From: Ornithomonoglobus_A sp045612845
Lineage (GTDB): Bacteria; Bacillota; Clostridia; UBA1381
Direction: 5' to 3'
DNA: 64,000 bases
Assembly (NCBI GenBank): GCA_045612845.1
Contig: JAZKZV010000003.1
Coordinates: forward strand, 180,250-244,249
The position numbers and the translations under genes were made by a program. Each line of letters begins with the position of its first letter. Position 1 is the first letter of the stretch. A model generated the notes under the pieces. That model worked only from the letters and a program-made list of their open reading frames with translations. It made no database searches and was not told the DNA's origin. This document shows, in pieces, positions 26,765 through 35,176 of this stretch.

Positions 26765-27927
26765 CTAATAAACATTCCTTCCTTTGCCAAAAACTGCAAA
26801 ACCAATTCACGTGCTTTTTTATCTGCTTCGAATATCTCTTCCAAATTGGGCTCTTTAATGTTTGTTACTGAGTCTACCGCATATGCGATTGATTCGGATA
26901 TCTGTGTGTAGGTCATTTTGCCATTTAAGAACATTTCAACTGCAACCTCGTCGGCGCTGTTAAAAATTGTTGGTAAAATACCTCCCTCACGACCCGCTTT
27001 TTTTGCTATTTCGAGCGCAAAAAACGTGTCTGTATCAGGCTTTTCGAATGTGAGATTAAATATTTTTGCAAAGTCGGTTTCGTTTTTTGTCATCGGCAGT
27101 CTGTCGGGGTATGTGAGTGCAAATTGAATAGGAAGACGCATATCAGGTGCACCAAGCTGTGCAATAACCCCGTTATCAACATATTCAACCATTGAATGAA
27201 CTATGCTCTGACGGTGTATTAAAACCTCTATATTATCTATATCAACACCAAAAAGCCACTTTGCCTCTATAACCTCCAGACCCTTGTTTACAAGAGTTGA
27301 TGAATCTATAGTAACCTTTGCACCCATATCCCAGTTAGGATGTTTTAGCGCATCCTGAGGCTTTATGTTTTCGAGTTCACTTCTTTTTTTACCCACAAAA
27401 GGACCGCCTGAGGCAGTAAGTATTATCTTCTTTAGCGCACTTTTGGAATTGCCCATAAGTGATTGGAAAATTGCACTGTGCTCGCTGTCAACCGGGAGTA
27501 TCTTAACGTTGTATTCTTTTGCAAGCTTTGTTACTATATGTCCGCCCGTAACAAGTGTTTCTTTATTTGCAAGTGCAATGTCTTTTTTTGCTTTTATTGC
27601 CTCTATTGTAGGTATAAGACCGCTTATTCCCACAACTGCAGTTACAACTATCTCGGCATCCTTTGCGGTTGCAACCTCAATAAGACCCTCTTTACCGCCC
27701 ACGACCTTTATATTGGTATCGGCTAATTTTATTTTGAGTTCGCTTTCTTTTGTTTTGTCCGTAACACAAACTATTTGCGGCATAAATTCACGTGCCTGCT
27801 CCTCAAGTAATTTGATATTTGAATGTGCAGACATTGCTACAACGTTTATATCATAATCTCTTGCAATCTGCAAAGTCTGTGTACCGATTGAGCCTGTTGA
27901 GCCTAATATTGAAATGTTTTTTCTCAT
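26761..27927 (-). CDS. dxr: 1-deoxy-D-xylulose 5-phosphate reductoisomerase
   Basis: A 388-residue NADPH-dependent enzyme making methylerythritol 4-phosphate, first committed step of the MEP pathway. NADPH motif GSTGSIGTQTL (about 8-18); metal and substrate residues in LPVDSEHSAIFQ (Asp/Glu), ASGGPF and the C-terminal NKGLEVIEAKWLF block. Start at 27927 with canonical MRKNISILGSTGSIG. Dxr, IspG and IspA are the MEP/prenyl genes present here; dxs and ispDEFH are elsewhere. Confidence 0.96.
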   Translation of the reverse strand: MRKNISILGSTGSIGTQTLQIARDYDINVVAMSAHSNIKLLEEQAREFMPQIVCVTDKTKESELKIKLADTNIKVVGGKEGLIEVATAKDAEIVVTAVVGISGLIPTIEAIKAKKDIALANKETLVTGGHIVTKLAKEYNVKILPVDSEHSAIFQSLMGNSKSALKKIILTASGGPFVGKKRSELENIKPQDALKHPNWDMGAKVTIDSSTLVNKGLEVIEAKWLFGVDIDNIEVLIHRQSIVHSMVEYVDNGVIAQLGAPDMRLPIQFALTYPDRLPMTKNETDFAKIFNLTFEKPDTDTFFALEIAKKAGREGGILPTIFNSADEVAVEMFLNGKMTYTQISESIAYAVDSVTNIKEPNLEEIFEADKKARELVLQFLAKEGMFIR

Positions 27928-27950
27928 TTATATTCGTCCTTTAAACATTT

Positions 27951-28757
27951 TTATCTTAGCATGCTTAATAGTATGCATATTATTGGCGCAATAAATATTA
28001 CACTGTCAAATCTGTCTAAAAATCCGCCATGACCGGGGAAAATTGTTCCAAAATCCTTTATTTGTGTATCACGCTTTATTGCAGAGGCACTTAAATCTCC
28101 TATTTGTGAGAATATACTGCCCAAAACTCCTATTACTGCACCAATTGCAATGTAAATCACTTTCATATCATAAATAAAATACAAATATAATGCACACAAA
28201 ACCATCGCACCAATAACACCACTTATTGCACCCTCAACGGTCTTATTAGGGCTTACGTGTTCTATGAGCTTACGTTTGCCAAAAAATCTTCCGCCAAAAT
28301 ATGCAAGTGAATCTGTGCCCCATGCACATATAAATAACAACAGCATATTTAATAATCCGAATCTTTCTTTAATAAAGAATATAGAAATAACAGAAATTAC
28401 AATATACATTGTTAAAAATCCATTAGATAAAATCTCGCTGTATCTGATTTTGGAATGTTCTTTAACAATAAGTATCATATGTATAAGAATGGTAAAAATA
28501 GTTACCATTACCACTACAGAATCCCATTTTAAATATTGCGGCATACTTATACAACCATATGCAGTTATCATAAACATTATTGCACACAAATATCCCGCAT
28601 ATTTAACTTTTTTTGATATTTTAGATGCCGAATAACACTCATGAAGCATTATAAGTCCTACAATAGCAAGCGCAACTGTAAATACAACCGGGGGCAACAG
28701 TAAAATACCAATAAAAACTATTGCAGATATTATAGCTGTTAATATTCTCACTTTCAT
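27951..28757 (-). CDS. cdsA: Phosphatidate cytidylyltransferase
   Basis: A 268-residue multi-pass membrane enzyme making CDP-diacylglycerol for phospholipids. The C-terminal signature around VSPNKTVEGAISG and SQIGDLSASAIKRDTQIKDFG...HGGFLDRFDS is intact. About seven to eight hydrophobic segments. Separated from uppS by a palindromic repeat but on the same strand. Confidence 0.94.
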   Translation of the reverse strand: MKVRILTAIISAIVFIGILLLPPVVFTVALAIVGLIMLHECYSASKISKKVKYAGYLCAIMFMITAYGCISMPQYLKWDSVVVMVTIFTILIHMILIVKEHSKIRYSEILSNGFLTMYIVISVISIFFIKERFGLLNMLLLFICAWGTDSLAYFGGRFFGKRKLIEHVSPNKTVEGAISGVIGAMVLCALYLYFIYDMKVIYIAIGAVIGVLGSIFSQIGDLSASAIKRDTQIKDFGTIFPGHGGFLDRFDSVIFIAPIICILLSMLR

Positions 28758-28788
28758 ATGAATTTCAATCCTTTCTTAAGTTAAAACG

Positions 28789-28901
28789 AAAAAGTGGTAA
28801 GATTCCCTCTCTCACTAAAATTGTCCAGGTTGCCATTTTGTAGCTTGGGTGCTGTATGGGTTATACCGCCCCAAGCAAAAAGTGGTAAGATGGGCAATTT
28901 T
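28789..28901. repeat. Palindromic intergenic repeat, one full and one partial copy (family A)
   Basis: Full unit 28817-28901 (85 bases): begins AAAATTGTCCAGGTTGCC and ends GATGGGCAATTTT, so the ends are inverted repeats; inner arms GCTTGGG/CCCAAGC also pair. A fragment AAAAAGTGGTAAGAT at 28789 repeats the inner right part. The right end supplies the uppS stop codon region. Confidence 0.75.
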
Positions 28902-29637
28902 AAACTCCGCCGTACCTTCTGCCTCTGTTTTGGTAGTCATATATCGCCTGTCTTAAGTCCTCGGGCTTAAAGTCGGGCCACAACTTATTGGTAAACCACA
29001 TTTCTGCATAGCTTACCTGCCAGAGCATAAAGTTTGAGAGTCGCTTTTCGCCACTTGTTCGTATGAGTAAATCAACCTCATCCTGCCCTGATGTATATAA
29101 ATAATCGGCAAATATTTCTTCATTCAAATCACCGATTTGTACTTTTCCCTGTTCTATATCGGAGTATATATTCTTTATGGCATTTAAAATTTCGTCTCTG
29201 CTGCCATAATTTAAGGCAATATTTAACACAACGCCCGTGTTATTTTTAGTAAACTCCTCGGTTTTTTTAATTTGCTTACGCATTTCCTCGGAAAGCTCTT
29301 TCCTTGAGCCTATTGCTCGTACAACAACATTTTCGCCTGCAAGTGTTTTTTCGGCGTTTATAAGATAGTCCATAAGCAAATTCATTAAATAGTCCACTTC
29401 TTCTTTGGGACGCTTCCAGTTCTCGGTTGAAAATGCATACACAGTAACATATTTTATTCCTATTTTGTTCGCCTCTGTTATAATCTTTTTAAGACACTCC
29501 GCACCGGCACTATGCCCGGCACTACGGGGAAGTCCTCTCTTTTTTGCCCATCTTCCGTTACCGTCCATTATTATTCCTATATGTTTGGGCAAGTTATTGG
29601 GGTCTATTTCTATTCTTTGTTTTCTTTTAAATAACAT
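28900..29637 (-). CDS. uppS: Undecaprenyl diphosphate synthase (UppS)
   Basis: A 245-residue cis-prenyltransferase making the C55 lipid carrier for wall synthesis. Motifs: IIMDGNGRWA with the catalytic Asp (about 23-32), GHSAGAE, FSTENWKRP, ALNYGSRDEI, and RTSGEKRLSNFMLWQ with the Arg pair for pyrophosphate. The chain ends RRYGGV, normal for the family, and the stop codon coincides with a repeat end. It feeds the same isoprenoid pathway as dxr and ispG downstream. Confidence 0.96.
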   Translation of the reverse strand: MLFKRKQRIEIDPNNLPKHIGIIMDGNGRWAKKRGLPRSAGHSAGAECLKKIITEANKIGIKYVTVYAFSTENWKRPKEEVDYLMNLLMDYLINAEKTLAGENVVVRAIGSRKELSEEMRKQIKKTEEFTKNNTGVVLNIALNYGSRDEILNAIKNIYSDIEQGKVQIGDLNEEIFADYLYTSGQDEVDLLIRTSGEKRLSNFMLWQVSYAEMWFTNKLWPDFKPEDLRQAIYDYQNRGRRYGGV

Positions 29638-29665
29638 AACCTTTTACCTGATACAAAAATATAAA

Positions 29666-29702
29666 GCAATCCGTCGGTGCGCCGAACGCACCGGCGGATT
29701 GC
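29666..29702. terminator. GC-rich palindrome between frr and uppS
   Basis: 16-base arms (29666-29681 / 29687-29702) pair except one T-G, loop CCGAA. On the minus strand TTTATATTTTT follows, so it may end or reduce transcription between frr and uppS; a dispersed palindromic repeat is the alternative. Confidence 0.55.
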
Positions 29703-29714
29703 CAACACAAATCA

Positions 29715-30266
29715 TTAAACCTCTAATATTTCCTTTTCCTTATCTGCGCAAATACTGTCGATTTCCTTTATATACTTGTCAGTAAGGTTTTGAATATCCT
29801 TTTCGATATTCTTTATATCGTCCTCTGTGAATTCTCCGTCCTTCTTCTTCTTTTTGTAATCGTCAAGAGCATCACGGCGAACGTTTCTTATCTGAACCTT
29901 TGCTTCCTCTGTGTACTTTTTAACAAGCTTTACAAGCTCTTTTCTTCTCTCTTCTGTTAGTGGAGGGAAGTTAAGTCTTATTGCTTTTCCGTCATTTTGA
30001 GGAGTAATACCAAGCTCAGATTCGTTAATTGCTTTTTCTATAGCCTTAAGAGCTGTAGCGTCCCAAGGTTGGATTAAAAGCTGTCTTGGGTCGGGTGATG
30101 AAATTGCACCTATTTGTTGAATAGGAGTCATTGTTCCATAATAGTCGATAGCTATTTTATCAAGAACTGATGCATTTGCACGTCCTGCACGGATAGTTTT
30201 TAACTCACCGTTGTAGCCATCTATTCTTTTTTCCATTTTTGCTTCTATTTCAGGATAATTCGCCAT
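29715..30266 (-). CDS. frr: Ribosome recycling factor
   Basis: A 183-residue RRF that splits post-termination ribosomes with EF-G. Signatures are the opening with IRAGRANASVLDKIAIDYYG, QLLIQPWD, LNFPPLTEERRKELVK and the coiled C-terminal helix. It follows pyrH by 15 bases, the classic pyrH-frr pair. Confidence 0.97.
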   Translation of the reverse strand: MANYPEIEAKMEKRIDGYNGELKTIRAGRANASVLDKIAIDYYGTMTPIQQIGAISSPDPRQLLIQPWDATALKAIEKAINESELGITPQNDGKAIRLNFPPLTEERRKELVKLVKKYTEEAKVQIRNVRRDALDDYKKKKKDGEFTEDDIKNIEKDIQNLTDKYIKEIDSICADKEKEILEV

Positions 30267-30281
30267 TTTCCTTTTACCTCC

Positions 30282-31004
30282 TTATTTTAGTGAGCCGCTT
30301 GTGTTGACCAAAGTACCAATGGTATCACCCTTAATGGCTCTTACTATATTTTGTGGGTCATTAAGTCCGAATACAAGAATCGGCATATTGTTATCTCTGC
30401 ACATTGACGCTGCAGTTGAATCCATAACACCAAGATTTTTTGCCAAAACCTCGTCGAATGATAATACATCATACTTTTTGGCATTTGGGTTAAGATTTGG
30501 ATCGCTGTCATATACTGCATCAACCTTTTTTGCAAGCAGTATAACGTCAGCCTCCATCTCAACTGCTCTTAGCGCTGCAGCAGTATCGGTCGACATAAAC
30601 GGATTACCTGTTCCGCAACCAAATATTACTACTCTGCCTTTTTGCAGATGTCTTTCTGCCTTGCCTCTTATATACGGTTCAGCAACTGAGTGCATATCAA
30701 TAGCAGTCTGGACTCTTGTTTCTACACCGCTATTCTCCAATGCACTGCATAGGGCAAGCGCATTTATAGCAGTAGCCAACATTCCCATATGGTCAGCTCT
30801 TGTGCGGTTCATATTTACACCGCTTCTGCCGCGCCAGATGTTTCCACCGCCTACAACGATGGAAACTTGTGCGCCCAAATCAACAATTTCTTTGATGTTT
30901 TTGCTTATTTCTTCAAGGGTTTTTTCATCAAGTCCGAAGCCATTGTTTCCTGCAAGTGCTTCACCGCTTACTTTTAAGAGTACTCTCTTGTATTTTATAC
31001 TCAT
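30282..31004 (-). CDS. pyrH: UMP kinase
   Basis: A 240-residue hexameric amino acid kinase-fold enzyme phosphorylating UMP to UDP. Motifs: LLKVSGEALAG (about 9-19), VVGGGNIWRG, DHMGMLAT, VIFGCGTGNPFMSTDTAAALRA and KVDAVYDSDPNLNPNAKKY. It starts 14 bases after the SLH gene with GGAGG upstream and no terminator between, so it can be read from the SLH promoter. Confidence 0.97.
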   Translation of the reverse strand: MSIKYKRVLLKVSGEALAGNNGFGLDEKTLEEISKNIKEIVDLGAQVSIVVGGGNIWRGRSGVNMNRTRADHMGMLATAINALALCSALENSGVETRVQTAIDMHSVAEPYIRGKAERHLQKGRVVIFGCGTGNPFMSTDTAAALRAVEMEADVILLAKKVDAVYDSDPNLNPNAKKYDVLSFDEVLAKNLGVMDSTAASMCRDNNMPILVFGLNDPQNIVRAIKGDTIGTLVNTSGSLK

Positions 31005-31018
31005 ATAAGACCTCCGAA

Positions 31019-34000
31019 TTATTGATAAATTACTACTAACTTAACAGAACCTATAATGGTACTTACCATAATCTTTGAACATTCTACGCCAAAGTGCTCT
31101 ACGTCCTTTAAGCTTGTGATGCTAAGGTCGTTACCCTCATCGTCAACTGTTACAAATCTACCGTTTGCTGCAAGCTTTATCATATTTGTAGAAGATGATA
31201 TTTTGATTTCTTCAACATCTACTGCATCAATATCCATTGAACCATCAGCAGCAAATCCTTCTTTTGTAACCTGGATTGTATTATCATCCAACATACGGAC
31301 AACGTTGTACATTACGGCTCTTGAATATGGTAAATCCTCTCCATTTGATGTATATGGCTCAAAACCTCCTACGTAACTGCCACCGCTAAGCTTGTAGTTA
31401 CCATCGCCATCAAGTTTAGGGAACTCAAATTCAAACTTATATCTTTGGTATCTGTTCGATTCAGCCGGAGTCAAGGTATCTGTCCAGTCATATAATCCTG
31501 TTTCAAGAACACTCTTTATGTCATCATATTTCATAACATATTGCATGCCCTGAATCTTACCTTCTTCGTCAGTATCATATTGAATTATATCACCAACATC
31601 AAGACCGTTGAAGTCAGTAACACCGCTTGTTATCATTTTACTGCTTGCAGTTTCAGAATTTGAATATAGCGGAATTGTTGAAACAAGTTGTTCATTTTCA
31701 TCAACATTCTCACCTATAGCACCTGCTACAACACTGTGTTGTGATGTTTTACTCTTTTTAGTAATTCTTGTTTCTGTACCAATGTTATATCTTATAACAA
31801 GACCTGCAACTCTGCTTGAATTTACGTCATATGCTTCTGCCCAGCAATTACCTGATTTTGAGTTGAAGTTAGAGTATGTCTTCTTCATATAATCTGAACT
31901 GAGTCTGTCTGCAGGAACGTCTATTATTACAGTTGAAGAATTAACCTTAAAGTTTGCACTGCCGCCTGCTTCTGTAAATGTTGTTGAGTTGTAGTTGTAT
32001 TTTGCAAAATCTCTTGATTTTACGATTATAGATTTATCTATATTTGTATTACCTACATTTTGATTTGAAAGTGTGATAATTTCTGTAATTTCGTTTGCAG
32101 ATTTATCATACTTTATCTTTGCAACCTGAGAATATGTTGTGTTTGTTGGTCTTTTATCGTTAGGATAAGTTGAATATGTGGCATCCTCATTATTTTCACC
32201 ATTAGCTGCTGATGCACCAAGAAGTGTCTGTGCTTCGCTTGCATTCGCTATTTTCTTACCATCAATCTTTGCATTAGCACTAAGCTTCATATTGCTTAAT
32301 TTTGTTGCTGAAAGAGATGGTAGGAATGCTTTTACATATGTTGCATCCTCGCCTCCGTCATATACAACGTCTGCAATATATGCATAAGGAATAGCCTCGT
32401 CCTGCTTTACTGTACCATAAACTACTGTACCCAGCTTATCAAGATACATTGTTACACTGCTGCCGACACTTACAGTGTTACCCTTATTCTTCATATACTG
32501 AACACAGTTTTTATCAAGATTGTATTCTGTACCTGCTATTGTAATTTTATCGGCACTTAGTGAATTTACTTCACCTGTAACTGTCTTCTTTGAAACATAA
32601 ACTCTCTTTACTGTATCGTCATAGCTCTTTGTATATGTTAAAACATCTCCTGATGAAATTGCTGTCGGTTCAACTTCTTTTCCGTTTTTCTCTACGTAAA
32701 TCTTTTGATTCAGACCGTCAGGGTCAAGAACAAGAGAGTCAGTTGTTACTAAAGAGTTTTGTACTTTATAATCTGTGCTGTTTACTGTTTTGTATGCAAC
32801 CATCCAACGATAGTCGTTGATTGTTGCCATATCTATTGAACCATCAGAACCACTGTCTGTAAATGTTACATCACCATAAATAAAGTGCGGACTTGACGGA
32901 TTTAGGATTTCTGCTGCAACTGCCGCTTTACCTGTTATACTTGCAGATGATGGTGCATTTATACCCTGAACTACATATGTAGTAGCAGAAGCATCAAGTG
33001 TTTCGCCATTATATATGATTGTCATATTTGCAAGATTTGTGCTTATTGTTGATGTTCTTAATGCATCTTTTGGGTAATACTTTAATGTTGAACCATCATA
33101 GCTTACAATATCCTCGTAGCTTACTTCATATGTTGTATTCTTAACTGAGTCTGAGTCAAATACTACCAATGATTTGTCATCACTGCTTGATGGCTGTGAA
33201 TAATATACATTAACCTGTTTACCAACAAACTGTTGAAGTGCTACTATTGAATGGTCTTTATAGTTTCTTATATCAAGAATATATTCTGTACCATCTTCTT
33301 CAACTGCCATCTGATAGTCTAAAAGAGTTGAATTACATTCATCTGTCTGAATATCTTCAACACCAACCAATATACCCTTTAACTTATAAACCTTAAGGTC
33401 GTTATTAAGGATTGTCTTAGTTGTCTGCTCATAATCACCCGTTATACCCTTTTCCATTTTAGGAACTTCGAGGGCATTATAAACAACCTGAGCTATAACT
33501 TGTCTTAGTGCGGCTTCAGAATTCTTTTGGTTTGTTATACCCTTTGTAAGACCTAATTCATTGGCTTGTGTTGTGTAGCCATTTGGCCAACCGCCTTTAC
33601 CCTCTGCAAAGTCGATGTATCCTAAAGTACAAACCATCATTTTTAGTGCTTGTTCGTATGTAACCTGTTCATCCGGTCTGAATGTACCATCATCAAAACC
33701 GTTTATGATTCCCATATCGTATGCGGTTTTAATGTTAAATCTTGCCCAGTGGCCCGCAACATCGCTAAACTCTGTCGGCTCTGTTGTGTGGTTGCCACGT
33801 CCAAGTGCAGTAACAAGCATTTTTGTAAATTCTGCTCTTGTTATTTTACCTTCAGGTCTGAACGTAAATGTTTTATCACTTTCCTCATATCCGTTAATTA
33901 CACCAAGCTTTGTAAGTGTAATAATAGCTTGTCTGTAAGCATTATCTTCTGTAACGTCGCTAAAATCAGCAAATGAAACTATTGAAAGCAAATGAGTCAT

Positions 34001-34042
34001 AATCATAACGACTGCAATCGCCAACGAAATACGTTTTTTCAT
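31019..34042 (-). CDS. Large secreted SLH-domain protein, probable S-layer or wall protein
   Basis: A 1007-residue secreted protein. Residues 1-25 form a signal peptide ending near SFA. Three S-layer-homology motifs follow (about 26-85, 92-150, 150-200), with FSDVTEDN, ITRAEFTKMLV and GHWARFNIKTAYDMGIINGF. These bind secondary wall polymers. The rest (about 200-1007) is low in Cys, rich in Ser/Thr/Asn/Asp and beta-rich, with no domain I recognise; it may assemble as an S-layer or act as a surface scaffold. A strong promoter and a leader of about 145 bases lie upstream. pyrH and the translation/isoprenoid run follow on the same strand. Confidence 0.85.
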   Translation of the reverse strand: MKKRISLAIAVVMIMTHLLSIVSFADFSDVTEDNAYRQAIITLTKLGVINGYEESDKTFTFRPEGKITRAEFTKMLVTALGRGNHTTEPTEFSDVAGHWARFNIKTAYDMGIINGFDDGTFRPDEQVTYEQALKMMVCTLGYIDFAEGKGGWPNGYTTQANELGLTKGITNQKNSEAALRQVIAQVVYNALEVPKMEKGITGDYEQTTKTILNNDLKVYKLKGILVGVEDIQTDECNSTLLDYQMAVEEDGTEYILDIRNYKDHSIVALQQFVGKQVNVYYSQPSSSDDKSLVVFDSDSVKNTTYEVSYEDIVSYDGSTLKYYPKDALRTSTISTNLANMTIIYNGETLDASATTYVVQGINAPSSASITGKAAVAAEILNPSSPHFIYGDVTFTDSGSDGSIDMATINDYRWMVAYKTVNSTDYKVQNSLVTTDSLVLDPDGLNQKIYVEKNGKEVEPTAISSGDVLTYTKSYDDTVKRVYVSKKTVTGEVNSLSADKITIAGTEYNLDKNCVQYMKNKGNTVSVGSSVTMYLDKLGTVVYGTVKQDEAIPYAYIADVVYDGGEDATYVKAFLPSLSATKLSNMKLSANAKIDGKKIANASEAQTLLGASAANGENNEDATYSTYPNDKRPTNTTYSQVAKIKYDKSANEITEIITLSNQNVGNTNIDKSIIVKSRDFAKYNYNSTTFTEAGGSANFKVNSSTVIIDVPADRLSSDYMKKTYSNFNSKSGNCWAEAYDVNSSRVAGLVIRYNIGTETRITKKSKTSQHSVVAGAIGENVDENEQLVSTIPLYSNSETASSKMITSGVTDFNGLDVGDIIQYDTDEEGKIQGMQYVMKYDDIKSVLETGLYDWTDTLTPAESNRYQRYKFEFEFPKLDGDGNYKLSGGSYVGGFEPYTSNGEDLPYSRAVMYNVVRMLDDNTIQVTKEGFAADGSMDIDAVDVEEIKISSSTNMIKLAANGRFVTVDDEGNDLSITSLKDVEHFGVECSKIMVSTIIGSVKLVVIYQ

Positions 34043-34187
34043 TTTGTACCTCCTTTTTTAAAGCCTATATGCTTTAAAAATTAAATATTTATTTGAGTTT
34101 AATGGTTGTTAAAATCAAAATGCAGGTAATGATATTTTAACTTATTAAACCATTTGCAAAAACCACATAGGTTTTCGCAATTCGACT
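34042..34187 (-). other. Long structured 5' leader of the SLH gene
   Basis: Within the gap of about 325 bases before the SLH gene, the transcript likely starts near 34187. The leader holds a hairpin TTGCGAAAACC/GGTTTTTGCAA (around 34155-34180) and a second AT-rich hairpin TTTAAAGC/GGCTTTAAA just before the ribosome site AAGGAGG. Long stable leaders are common for abundant S-layer mRNAs. No small gene is seen in it. Confidence 0.45.
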
Positions 34188-34193
34188 ACTGAC

Positions 34194-34222
34194 AGTATAT
34201 CATAATTTTCTTATTATGTCAA
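34194..34222 (-). promoter_or_regulatory. Sigma-A promoter of the SLH gene
   Basis: TTGACA (34217-34222) and TATACT (34194-34199), 17-base spacer, minus strand. Confidence 0.85.
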
Positions 34223-34294
34223 TAATTTATCTGTTTTTTACCATGTTTTTGTTCGAGGTAATTTTTGTGCAAATGAGTTGTTAAATTAAAAACA

Positions 34295-34322
34295 AAGGAA
34301 TCGGCAAAAATGCAGATTCCTT
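34295..34322 (-). terminator. Terminator after the yycI-like gene
   Basis: AAGGAATC / GATTCCTT, 12-base loop, followed on the minus strand by TTGTTTTTAATTT; about 50 bases after the stop codon. Confidence 0.7.
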
Positions 34323-34369
34323 GTACTTTAAATGCTTTATAAATTCTATAACAAATACAACGACCGGAC

Positions 34370-35167
34370 TTACGCATCTATGTAAACACTTGAGTATTCG
34401 TCTGTTTTTATCTGCCACACCGGGCGCAGTGTTGTTGTTTTTTGAGATGTATCAGTAAGAATATAGCCAAGCTCTATGCTTTGTATTTGAATTTTTTTGT
34501 TGTTTATATTATCCTGAGAGAATAATACAAGTGCATCAATTAAGGGCTTTGCCTCGCGTTTATCCCGGCTTTTTGATTTTGGATAATACCAACGCCCCCA
34601 GAGTTGATTGAACACTCCTTCTTTTATTTCGACACTTATGCAGTTGTTAAATATTTTTACCCCGTCTATTGTTTTGGTAATATCCGCCCTGAAGCCATCT
34701 GCGGTTTCTGAAACTGTAATGTTGCCTGAGTCGATATCAAACCCCAACTTTTCTACAAGCTTTTGAGATTTTTTTCCCACTTCATACAGACTCGCTTTTT
34801 CTGCTATATCCATATTTATTCCCTTTGCACTTTTAAATGAAAAGTCGTTGCCTTTAAATGCAACAGTTCCCGATTCTGCAGTGTATGTATCTGCCAGAAC
34901 CGCCGCCTGTTCTGATAGAATTTTTTTACTCAGCATGGTTTTATCAGCTGTTACACTCTCCAAATCCATATCAAAAACGTGTTTCTTTTCTATGTCTATC
35001 ATTTCGGGGTCCACACTTATTCCGTGCTCTTCGAGATACGAAACTATTTTATATATATCGTCTTTATTGTACCCTGAGCTTTGTCCGACTCCCAGATAGC
35101 AACAAAGGGCAAACAGAACAATAAGTGCTGACAGTAAGATAAATATTTTTAAAAAATAATTCTTCAT
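34370..35167 (-). CDS. YycI/YycH-like regulatory protein of the WalRK operon
   Basis: A 265-residue protein with one N-terminal membrane anchor (about 7-27) and an extracellular part. The C-terminal segment GYILTDTSQKTTTLRPVWQIKT resembles the end of YycI, where a conserved Trp precedes a short tail. YycI and YycH modulate the WalK kinase through membrane contacts. Only one such protein is present, directly behind walK (9-base gap), which supports the role by position more than by similarity. Confidence 0.68.
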   Translation of the reverse strand: MKNYFLKIFILLSALIVLFALCCYLGVGQSSGYNKDDIYKIVSYLEEHGISVDPEMIDIEKKHVFDMDLESVTADKTMLSKKILSEQAAVLADTYTAESGTVAFKGNDFSFKSAKGINMDIAEKASLYEVGKKSQKLVEKLGFDIDSGNITVSETADGFRADITKTIDGVKIFNNCISVEIKEGVFNQLWGRWYYPKSKSRDKREAKPLIDALVLFSQDNINNKKIQIQSIELGYILTDTSQKTTTLRPVWQIKTDEYSSVYIDA

Positions 35168-35176
35168 AATACAACA

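Noticed and set aside
30301..31008. 235-codon open frame opposite pyrH
   Set aside because: Mirror frame of pyrH; low-complexity composition and no promoter or ribosome site.
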